The notes under the pieces were generated by a model. The model saw only the letters and a list, made by a program, of their open reading frames with translations, did no database searches and had not been told where the DNA came from. The translations under genes and the position numbers were made by a program. DNA of 10,442 nucleotides from Armatimonadota bacterium (GTDB lineage Bacteria > Armatimonadota > SYMT01): positions 1 through 10,442 of the forward strand of contig JAJFMS010000079.1 in assembly GCA_020696885.1 (NCBI GenBank). The letters are read 5' to 3'. Shown piece by piece: positions 1-6,943 of this stretch; the stretch's first letter is position 1; the number at the start of each line of letters is the position of its first letter.

Positions 1-246
1 TCACCCCTTACCGGTTACCGCTGCGGCGGGAAACCGCACCTCATGGTCGCCCGTGACCTGCCTCGCTCCGAACCCGAGCCACGGGGGCGCCGCTTCATCG
101 CCGCGCCGCCGGCGGGACCTGACCGTAACTTTCTGACTCCCTGCCGCCGGGGGAGTGCTGCAATTGGTTTTTGAACAGGGAGGTTAACGGTCGAAGACCG
201 AGCTGCCCTGCCCGCGTGCCCAAGAAAGAACTGAAGGAGAGATCTC
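1..246. other. Leader / upstream intergenic region, no gene recognised
   Basis: No convincing coding region is seen. One + strand frame is open from the left edge to a TGA at 172-174, but its 57 codons give an arginine- and proline-rich product with no recognisable motif, so the tail of an upstream gene cannot be excluded or supported. The minus-strand openings here lack a plausible start or run antisense into gene 1. A TTGAAC at 171-176 resembles a -35 box, but no acceptable -10 box follows at the usual distance, so no promoter is called. The operon promoter is expected in this stretch or further left. Confidence 0.5.
234..240 (+). promoter_or_regulatory. Ribosome-binding site for the Hsp70-like gene
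   Basis: AAGGAGA lies six bases before a GTG at 247. This strong Shine-Dalgarno match at normal spacing decides in favour of the GTG start, since the phosphate-1 motif of the ATPase begins only about nine codons later and a later start would remove it. Confidence 0.8.
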
Positions 247-2283
247 GTGGAAGCAAACGGAGTGGATGTCTTTGTTGGACTGGATCTGGGCTCGGAGTCC
301 ATGGCCGCTTACTTCCGCGGCCGGGTAGGTGATCGGTTTTACCAGGAGATGGTCGACCTCCAGGCTCATGGCGACAACCTGGTAGGCTATACCGCCTGGA
401 AGCTGAAGGATGGCGACCGGCCCTCCCGGCGTCTGCTCACCCGGATCGGGCTTTATGACTTCCGCGTCAAAGCAGATCTCCCGCACGACCACGCGCTGCT
501 GGAGTTCGTGCCGGATGGCCGCAAGGGACCGGCGGTGGACGGGTACGGCAAGAGCCTCTACCAGTACTTCTTCCGGAGCGATGAACATCCGCTGGGCGCC
601 CCCAAGCTGATGCCCAATCCCAAGATCCCGTTCCAGGTGGGGGCGGATGATGTGATCCCGGACGTGGACGCAAGCGATGGGGGGACGGTCAACAAGGATC
701 CCGAGAAGCTCCTCCAGCACATGATCCTGCAGGTGCTGCGGAACTTCGTGCTGCGCTCCCCGCAGCTTCGCGACGTGGCGCCGGCCCGGATCCACCTCAC
801 GGTCACCATCCCCAACGTTTACAGCCTGGTGCACCTGAAGAGCATCCAGGAATATGTGGAGCAGCACTCCGGAATCCCGGTAGTGGATCTCATCTACGAA
901 TCGGACGCGGTAGCCTACTGGGTGTTGGGCACTGACGGGCACACGGCGCAGAGCCGTCAGGCCATCGAGCAAATGCTGCGCGATGGGCGAGATGCGCCGG
1001 AGATCCGGTTGATCACCATCGACGTGGGGCGCGGCACCACGGACATGAGCATGATCTTGCTCCAGGCTGCGGTGGGTGATCGCCCGGGGGAGCAGGAGGT
1101 GCTGGCTCGCACCGGGCGGAGTGATGGGGGCAACCGGCTCAGTTACCTCCTGGCCCAGCACTACGATCGGCAGCTCGAGAAGGCGTTCCGGTTGTACGGA
1201 GAAGCAGTGGGCTCGCTGAAGCCGCCGTTCCTGTTTCGCGGTCTGTACCCCGGCGTCCATTCGCCTACCACCAACAACCGCGCAGCCCTGATTGCGCTGG
1301 AGTCCCTCATCGCGCATGTGAAGCGCGCGATTGACGAGGACTACCGGGTGGACCTGCCCGATGACGAGCATCGTGCTCTCATCGCCGCGGTGGTGGACGA
1401 GATCATCCAGGTGGTACCGTCCTACGTCGTCGATCCTACCGCACTGTCCGTGCAGCGGCTCCGGAACGCGCTGGGTCATGCCCTCTTTCTGCCCAGCTCG
1501 GCCGGGGCGAACCCGCTCGCCAAGGTTCCCGAGGTTAGCATTAACACGGTCAAGACGGTAATGGCGGGGGCCGGAAAGCTGTGGGAGCGCTTCAAGTCCC
1601 GGAAGGAAACTGCCTCGGCTCCGGCAGAGTCGCCGGAACCGCCTGCCGCTGCGATCCCCGAGCCCGCTCCGGAGCCGGGGAAGGACCGTAACGAGCTGGT
1701 GCAATTGGTTGGAGAGATCCCGACGTACGCGATTGTAGCCGGTCAGGCGTCCCAGTTCCGGCCGATGGCGGCGGCCATCCGCAAAACCCTGATGCAGCGC
1801 TATCAGTTCGGGCAACAGCGGATCCACTTCCTGTCCGGGCCGATCGCCAAAGAGGCCTGCTGCATCGGCGCCGTGAGCTTTCAACTGAGACGGAACCAGC
1901 TCCGCAACCCGAATGCCCTGTTCGGGATGTATGGATTCCGCAACACCGGGTGGGTCTCCGGGGAGGCTGCGTTCACCCCAATCGACATGCAACGGCTCAA
2001 CCGCGGCGAGACCGTGGAAGTGAAGCTGAACGGCCCGGACGTTCGCGATTTCATCTTCACCACCCGCGCCGCGATCAACCCCAAACAACCGCCGGAGTTC
2101 TCGGACGGCAGCACGGCAAACCTGCGGACCCTTCCCGGACCGCGCTTCGAGATCCGCTACGACCCCCTGACCGTGACGCTGACGCTGAACGGTCAACCGG
2201 TCGACGTGGCGAACTTCGGCAAAGCCGACGAATCGATCTGGCCGAAAGTGTGGCCGGAGAAGCTCGGCGAGATCCAGGACTGA
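247..2283 (+). CDS. Divergent Hsp70/actin-fold ATPase
   Basis: This 678-residue protein is predicted to be a cytoplasmic ATP-binding protein of the Hsp70/actin superfamily. The family motifs appear in order: phosphate-1 VGLDLGSESMAAYF at residues 10-23; a connect-type segment ESDAVAYW at 218-225, preceded by TVTIPNVYS like the Hsp70 'VPAYF' strand; phosphate-2 DVGRGTTDMSMI from Asp259; and an adenosine-type motif VAGQASQFRP near 497-506. Residues about 451-480 form a Pro/Ala/Glu-rich linker just before the adenosine motif, which is unusual for DnaK. The last 120 or so residues look beta-rich but do not resemble the DnaK substrate-binding domain, and there is no EEVD-like tail. No DnaJ or GrpE gene is nearby. 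It is the first gene of the apparent operon and ends 15 bases before gene 2. The fold assignment is fairly secure from the motifs; the chaperone, filament or switch role is unknown. A SrfB-like Hsp70 relative is possible but I cannot show it. Confidence 0.85.
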   Translation: MEANGVDVFVGLDLGSESMAAYFRGRVGDRFYQEMVDLQAHGDNLVGYTAWKLKDGDRPSRRLLTRIGLYDFRVKADLPHDHALLEFVPDGRKGPAVDGYGKSLYQYFFRSDEHPLGAPKLMPNPKIPFQVGADDVIPDVDASDGGTVNKDPEKLLQHMILQVLRNFVLRSPQLRDVAPARIHLTVTIPNVYSLVHLKSIQEYVEQHSGIPVVDLIYESDAVAYWVLGTDGHTAQSRQAIEQMLRDGRDAPEIRLITIDVGRGTTDMSMILLQAAVGDRPGEQEVLARTGRSDGGNRLSYLLAQHYDRQLEKAFRLYGEAVGSLKPPFLFRGLYPGVHSPTTNNRAALIALESLIAHVKRAIDEDYRVDLPDDEHRALIAAVVDEIIQVVPSYVVDPTALSVQRLRNALGHALFLPSSAGANPLAKVPEVSINTVKTVMAGAGKLWERFKSRKETASAPAESPEPPAAAIPEPAPEPGKDRNELVQLVGEIPTYAIVAGQASQFRPMAAAIRKTLMQRYQFGQQRIHFLSGPIAKEACCIGAVSFQLRRNQLRNPNALFGMYGFRNTGWVSGEAAFTPIDMQRLNRGETVEVKLNGPDVRDFIFTTRAAINPKQPPEFSDGSTANLRTLPGPRFEIRYDPLTVTLTLNGQPVDVANFGKADESIWPKVWPEKLGEIQD

Positions 2284-2298
2284 TCGGACGATCCGGTG

Positions 2299-5211
2299 AT
2301 GGCAAAGGGAAAGAATTCCATGTTCCTACGATTATTCACTGCGTTCGTCGCGATCCTCGTGACGGTGCTGACGGCGCACCCCGCGGCAGCGCAAAATCCG
2401 GTCCGAGCGATACTACTGGTAAAAGACCAGCCGGATTCTAGCTCTCAATTTCCGGGTCACGTGCGCGTGGCGTATGTGATCAATGGGCAAGGGGTAATGG
2501 TCGCCGATTTCGAGCGGCGCGGACCATCGGACCCTTGGACCCGCATGCCCGGGAGTGATCCCAATCAGCATCTGGCGAGTCTGTTGCAGCGCGGCCAGGA
2601 TGCCGTGCTTCCCCAACTTGCGAAGACCATGCAGCCTGTCGGAGCTACGACTACTTGGGATGCCTGGATCCAGGCAGCACTCGCGGGGAGTGTCCAGGGC
2701 GCTACCGTGGATTTTGGGGGAGCCCGGAAGGCACAGCTTGAAGTGGGGATTGTGGACGGGACTGCCGGTTTGCTCCGCCAATTGAATGCGTACAACTTGG
2801 ACTGGGTTGGAAGCGGCTCTCTACCTGAGGGTAATCCGAATACCGGCGCGGCCACGGGCGCGACGAGCACGCCGCCCTCGGAAAAGTGGGCATTTGGGGG
2901 GGTAGCCCTTATCGTGGGGCTGCTACTTGGTGCGTTTGGCGCTCCACGCCTGAAGCCTGCGTCGAAGCCTACCTTGGCAGAGGGGAACGGGCCTGACCCG
3001 TCCGCGCTAACGCGAGTTGTGGACCCGATCAGGCACTTCATCGCCAGGCATTTTAAAGGCGGAGCAGCACCTCCTCCGGCGGATCAGACGCGATGGCTCG
3101 TGGCGGTCTTCCTGGACCGGTTGGTGCGAACAGCAAGCGAGCAGGAGCCTGGGGATCAAATTGCCCGACGACTGGATGATGCCCGCAATCGGTTACTCGA
3201 CGAAGCGCAGGGACTGGCGTCAGATCCCGACCGACAGGAGCAATGCCACCGGCTAGTCGCGAGCCTGTTCGCGGCGCCCACAGAGACGAACCGGGTGGCA
3301 GCGCGGGGTGTGCTTGAGTCCCTGACGCAGGGCGCGGTGGCGAGCCTCCCGCAGGAGGATCGCGAGCTCTTCATCGAGACCATTTCGAAGCTCGACGCCG
3401 CAGCAGCACGCGCCTGCTTCTCGTCGCCACCTACCAATGTAGACCTGATGGCGGCGTTCCTGGAGCAGTTGATGGTGGCGGCCGCCAAACGCCAAGGGAA
3501 CGGTCGCCGGCAGTGGGAAGAACGGTCCCGGCGGTACGGGCCGCTGTTGGCGGAAGCGGCTACGGAGCTGGCGACCGATGGGGTTAGCGCCGAGGTTCAC
3601 GGGAAACTGCTGCGCCGGCTGTTCATTGATCCGACGGAGGCGGTGCGAGAGGACGCGGCCAAGCTGGTGCCGGCGCTGGTGGAGAAGGCCCGGATCCGGC
3701 TCAACAAAGAACCCGCGGCGGGAAGGACGCATGAGCTTGACGCCGTTCGTACCAGCCTCACGTCGGCCTTTGCTAACACGCAGTTCCGCCTCCCGGCTCC
3801 GTCGAGCACGCCGGAGCCCACGGTAGCGGCACGTCCCAGCGAGGCCGGAGCAGGCACCTCTTCGCCGCGTTCCGAATTGGCGAGCGGTGTCGCGGAGTTC
3901 CTCACCGAAATTACGCCAGAAGTCGTTGGTTATACCGAGGCGGAAGATCGCTATGCGGCATGCGCGGATCAGGAACTCGTCAATGGGCTCAGGGATCTGC
4001 TCCCGATGGTTCGTGGCCGACTGGCCCAAACCGTAGGCAATGGCACTGGAGCGGTCGCCGGGAAGGGTAACGGGAAGAGCGTTGATGAGGCTGCCTACAA
4101 GCTCTTGCTTCAGGAAGCGGAGAAGCAGTCCACCAAGATCGACATTCTGGAGGGGCAACTCAAATCAGCGCTAGAAAACGTGGAGCAAGTACAGCGCAGC
4201 GAGCAAGTGGCGAACAAGGGCGTCCAGGACTGGCGCGCCAAGCACGATGAGAGTCAGGCGAAGGTTGCAGAGCTAAGCTCCAGGATCAAAGGCCTTGAAA
4301 GCCAGGTGGGCGGGTTAGAGACGCAACTCCGGAACACTGGCGGCGCGGTACAGCAACTCGCACAGGCGGAGAAGCAGCGAGACGCTGCCGTCCAGTTGGC
4401 CGAGCAGCACCGTCGCGAAGCGGAAGGCCTACGGGGTTCGCAGAGTACGGCTCAAAAGGAGATCAACACCCTGCGGAGCGAGCTGGAGGACGTGCGACGG
4501 CAGCTCAGCCAGGCCCAGAGCGACCTGCAGCGGCAGGCGGAGCGGCTGCGGGGAGCGGAAGAGGCCCGGGACCGGTTCTCTCGCGAGCGTGATGCTGCGA
4601 ACGAAGAGACGCGGCGGCTGCGGGCCGCGAGCGAGGCCGGCTTCCGAGAGCTTACGGCCTCTCGGGGAGAGGTCGAGCGGCTGAGCGGGCTATTGGACGC
4701 AGCCGGCAAGAAGGTGACGGCGATGGAGGGCCAACTGGAAGAGCTGAGTCAGGAGATGCAGCACTGGTCCAAGGTGGAGGTGGAGATCGAGCGGGTGGAC
4801 GCGTTGGCGAAGCAGTTGATCGTGGCCCAGAACGACATCACGTCCGGCTACGGCAAGCCGGAGATCCGGGATAACCTGGCGCTGCTGCTCAACTACTCCC
4901 TGGCGCACCTGGTGATTGCCATCAGTCGCGGTGACGACGCCCGGCGGGCCGCCATGCTCATGAACCTGTTCAAGATCGCGGACACCGTGCGCGCGAAGGT
5001 GCCCACGTTCGGACTGGCCAAGACGCTGTTAGAAAAGGTAGAGCCGGCCAGCGGCACCCTGCCGCAGCGATTCAATGTCCACGAGGTCAAGCTCCGGAAG
5101 GGGAGCGAGCTGTTCCAGCATTCACTCCGGACACTGCGCCAGCACCAGCTCGAATTGGCGCCTTTCCATTACGAGGTGGACGAGCAAGGGACTGTCTACC
5201 TGACCGGCTAA
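2299..5211 (+). CDS. Membrane-anchored coiled-coil protein with extracytoplasmic domain and two shared modules
   Basis: I do not recognise this 970-residue protein as a named family, but its layout is clear. Residues 1-31 are a signal peptide (Lys/Arg n-region, hydrophobic core, Ala-Ala-Ala cleavage site before Gln). Residues 32 to about 195 form a domain predicted outside the membrane. A single helix at 198-215 crosses the membrane, followed by Pro/Lys-rich sequence. A helical module runs from 266 (WLVAVFLDRL) to about 498, with RRLFIDPTEAVRE near its end. A Pro/Ser/Thr linker follows, then mixed helices, then a long coiled coil from about 600 to 845 that contains the motif WRAKHDE at Trp645. 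The C-terminal module (about 825-970) holds LALLLNYSL near 860 and FHYEVD near the end. Starts at GTG 2296, ATG 2299 and ATG 2320 are all in frame; AAAGGGA at 2304-2310 could serve ATG 2320, and the signal peptide survives with any of them. It probably anchors the complex made with its soluble paralogues downstream. Confidence 0.85.
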   Translation: MAKGKNSMFLRLFTAFVAILVTVLTAHPAAAQNPVRAILLVKDQPDSSSQFPGHVRVAYVINGQGVMVADFERRGPSDPWTRMPGSDPNQHLASLLQRGQDAVLPQLAKTMQPVGATTTWDAWIQAALAGSVQGATVDFGGARKAQLEVGIVDGTAGLLRQLNAYNLDWVGSGSLPEGNPNTGAATGATSTPPSEKWAFGGVALIVGLLLGAFGAPRLKPASKPTLAEGNGPDPSALTRVVDPIRHFIARHFKGGAAPPPADQTRWLVAVFLDRLVRTASEQEPGDQIARRLDDARNRLLDEAQGLASDPDRQEQCHRLVASLFAAPTETNRVAARGVLESLTQGAVASLPQEDRELFIETISKLDAAAARACFSSPPTNVDLMAAFLEQLMVAAAKRQGNGRRQWEERSRRYGPLLAEAATELATDGVSAEVHGKLLRRLFIDPTEAVREDAAKLVPALVEKARIRLNKEPAAGRTHELDAVRTSLTSAFANTQFRLPAPSSTPEPTVAARPSEAGAGTSSPRSELASGVAEFLTEITPEVVGYTEAEDRYAACADQELVNGLRDLLPMVRGRLAQTVGNGTGAVAGKGNGKSVDEAAYKLLLQEAEKQSTKIDILEGQLKSALENVEQVQRSEQVANKGVQDWRAKHDESQAKVAELSSRIKGLESQVGGLETQLRNTGGAVQQLAQAEKQRDAAVQLAEQHRREAEGLRGSQSTAQKEINTLRSELEDVRRQLSQAQSDLQRQAERLRGAEEARDRFSRERDAANEETRRLRAASEAGFRELTASRGEVERLSGLLDAAGKKVTAMEGQLEELSQEMQHWSKVEVEIERVDALAKQLIVAQNDITSGYGKPEIRDNLALLLNYSLAHLVIAISRGDDARRAAMLMNLFKIADTVRAKVPTFGLAKTLLEKVEPASGTLPQRFNVHEVKLRKGSELFQHSLRTLRQHQLELAPFHYEVDEQGTVYLTG
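3094..3786 (+). repeat. Helical module, copy in gene 2 (duplicated at 9224-9922)
   Basis: This is the gene-2 copy of a coding block that is duplicated in gene 5. It spans 230 codons against 232 in gene 5. Exact matches at DNA level include 3172-3194 with 9302-9324 (23 bases), 3675-3704 with 9811-9840 (30 bases) and 3751-3773 with 9887-9909 (23 bases). The more divergent third copy, in gene 4 from about 6992 to 7725, is recognisable only at protein level (WLVAVFVDRL, RRLFISPDEAAR). Confidence 0.85.
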
Positions 5212-5304
5212 CTTGAATACGAACGAGCTCCGGCCTGACTAGCTGCTCTTCGGGCGCGGAGCGCGCAGTGCCGGGCCGAACTGCCGGGCGTAATCGGGAC
5301 GGGA
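5212..5304 (+). other. Intergenic gap between genes 2 and 3
   Basis: This is the longest gap in the operon. It contains only weak GC-rich inverted repeats and an 8-base direct repeat TGCCGGGC at 5269-5276 and 5282-5289. No hairpin followed by a T-run is present, so a terminator is not supported. A TTGAAT at 5213-5218 has no matching -10 box. Read-through from gene 2 to gene 3 is therefore the simplest reading. Confidence 0.4.
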
Positions 5305-6927
5305 GTGTCAGGGACCATGGCCCTCGAAGGCGAGACGATAGCGGGGCGGGCGACGGAGGTGGAGCCGGTGCTCCAGCAGGTCGACGCCTCGCTCGCCGCT
5401 CCGACCGCCGAGACGGGCGGGTCGGCATTGTCGGAGCAGTCGCCGGCGGCCTCAACGGACGGCGGCACGGTGGCGGAGTTGGCGCCTGGCGATGCTCCGG
5501 AGCCTCCGGACTCGCTCGCACAGGTCCGGCAGGCGTTCCAGCGGGCGGAGCAGCGGCTCGGCGGCGTGACCGCTCTCATCCAGGAGGCTCACGAGGCGGT
5601 GGTGGGAGCCGCCGTCGTGGTTCACGAGCTGGAAGCGGCCCGCGCCGAGGCCCGGAGGTGGCGGGAACAGTGTGAGGCGGGGGCGGAGGCGAACCGCGGA
5701 CTGGTGGGACGGGTCGCCTCCCTGGAGCAGGAACTGCTGCAGGAGCGAGCGCAGGTCCAGGAGTTGCAGGGAGTCCTGGGCGAGACCAACGAGCAGCTCA
5801 CCACCCTCCATACCGCGAACGAGCATCTCTCGGGCGAGCTCCGCGAGGCCCGGCTGACCCTCCGGGAAACGGAAGCCAGGCTCAGTCGGGTCAACCAGCA
5901 GGTGGATCGATTGGCGAACTGGCGTACCTCGTACGAGGCGCTGGAGAAGCGAGCCGATGGGTTGGCGGCCCAGCTCCAGACGCTGCAGCTTCCGGAATCC
6001 AAACAGTTGCAAGAGCAGCTCGCCGCTCTCGGGCGGGAACGGGACACCGCCGTGGAAGCGGCGGCGGCCCGGGAACAGGAAGCCGCGGCACTGCGCGAAC
6101 AGCTCGCTGCCGCCACCAGCGAAACGGCCGCCTTCCGCGCCCGCCTGGATGTCGGACAGCGTCGGCTGACCGAGGCGTTGGCACAGGGGGAGCTGCTTCG
6201 CGAGCGCCTGCGACGGGCCGAGCAGTCCGGCGGCAAAGCGGGCGGCCGCAGCCCCGATCGCTCGGAGCTGGTGCGGGTCCAGGCGGCGGCAGACGCCGCC
6301 GAGCGAGAGTTGGCCCATCACCGGGTGCAGGTGAGCGAGCTTCAGGACCAGCTTGCGGCGGCGGTCGACAAAGCCACCGCGCTCCAGCAGGAGCTAGGGC
6401 AGCGGAATGTGGAGCAGCGGCTGCTGGCGGCTGAAGTGGAGCAGGGCCGAGCAGACGTGGAGTCCTGCCGCAGCCAGTTGGAGCGCTGGGGCCGGCGCTC
6501 CCGAGAGCTCCAGCAGGTAGCGGACCTGAGCCGGAAGACGCGGCTGGCGATCGTCGATCTCAAGAGCCGCTACGCGGAGGTGGTCACGGATAAGGCAGCG
6601 GTGCTGCTCAACCACTCCCTGATGCTGCTGAGCTGGGCCGTGGCGATGGACGATCGGCCCCTCCGGTCGGCGATGCTCGTCAACCTCCACACGGTGGCCC
6701 GGTGCTTCAAGCACTCTCCCAACTTCCCCGCAGTGTTGACGACCGTGGAGCGTATCGAACCTCAGGTGGCAAGCCTACCGGACGAGCTATCGCCGAGTAA
6801 GAGCCGCGGCGACGGGCACCATTACTTCCAGTACACGCTGGACGCGCTCCGGGTTCGTCATAAGCTGGCATTGAGCTCGTTTCGCTACGACGTGGACGCG
6901 GATGGTAACGTCCACGAAGTGAGTTGA
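5305..6927 (+). CDS. Soluble coiled-coil protein ending in the shared C-terminal module
   Basis: I do not recognise a named family for this 540-residue protein. Residues 1 to about 65 are low-complexity, rich in Ala, Glu, Pro, Ser and Thr, and probably disordered. A very long coiled coil rich in Glu, Gln, Leu, Ala and Arg runs from about 70 to 400, carrying WREQCE at Trp119 and a second WRTSYE further on. The C-terminal module (about 405-540) matches gene 2 and especially gene 4: VVTDKAAVLLNHSL around Asp429, then AMLVNL, YFQYTLDALR and FRYDVD, ending in EVS. There is no signal peptide or membrane helix, and unlike its siblings it lacks the helical N-terminal module. GTG 5305 is preferred because GGGA sits five bases upstream; ATG 5317 is the alternative and would remove only four residues. 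It lies 16 bases before gene 4, so the two are probably co-expressed. It could be a linker or adaptor subunit of the complex; this is inference. Confidence 0.82.
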   Translation: MSGTMALEGETIAGRATEVEPVLQQVDASLAAPTAETGGSALSEQSPAASTDGGTVAELAPGDAPEPPDSLAQVRQAFQRAEQRLGGVTALIQEAHEAVVGAAVVVHELEAARAEARRWREQCEAGAEANRGLVGRVASLEQELLQERAQVQELQGVLGETNEQLTTLHTANEHLSGELREARLTLRETEARLSRVNQQVDRLANWRTSYEALEKRADGLAAQLQTLQLPESKQLQEQLAALGRERDTAVEAAAAREQEAAALREQLAAATSETAAFRARLDVGQRRLTEALAQGELLRERLRRAEQSGGKAGGRSPDRSELVRVQAAADAAERELAHHRVQVSELQDQLAAAVDKATALQQELGQRNVEQRLLAAEVEQGRADVESCRSQLERWGRRSRELQQVADLSRKTRLAIVDLKSRYAEVVTDKAAVLLNHSLMLLSWAVAMDDRPLRSAMLVNLHTVARCFKHSPNFPAVLTTVERIEPQVASLPDELSPSKSRGDGHHYFQYTLDALRVRHKLALSSFRYDVDADGNVHEVS

Positions 6928-6931
6928 CTGT

Positions 6932-6936
6932 AGGGG
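6932..6936 (+). promoter_or_regulatory. Ribosome-binding site for gene 4
   Basis: AGGGG lies seven bases before ATG 6944, inside the 16-base gap after the gene-3 stop. It supports this ATG, which puts the conserved tryptophan of the helical module only 18 residues from the N-terminus and leaves no room for a signal peptide. Confidence 0.6.
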
Positions 6937-6943
6937 ACCTGGG

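Noticed and set aside
171..199. Possible sigma-70 promoter starting with TTGAAC before gene 1
   Set aside because: No acceptable -10 box is found 16 to 18 bases downstream.
184..2196. 670-codon open frame on the minus strand antisense to the Hsp70-like gene
   Set aside because: It lies almost wholly opposite a gene with clear family motifs, its own product has no recognisable motif, and long stop-free antisense frames are common in high-GC genes.
3253..4158. 301-codon minus-strand frame that resembles a shorter minus frame near 9683-9919
   Set aside because: The resemblance only reflects the duplicated + strand helical module read backwards; it is not evidence of an antisense gene.
4600..4850. 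SMC/Rad50-type ATPase based on the long coiled coils
   Set aside because: No Walker A, Walker B or ABC signature motif occurs at either end of any of the coiled-coil proteins.
5213..5241. Possible internal promoter starting with TTGAAT between genes 2 and 3
   Set aside because: The hexamer at the right spacing (TGACTA) is a poor -10 match, so it is probably chance.
5452..6321. 289-codon minus-strand open frame opposite gene 3
   Set aside because: Same codon-bias artefact as above; the + strand frame is longer and carries the conserved C-terminal module.
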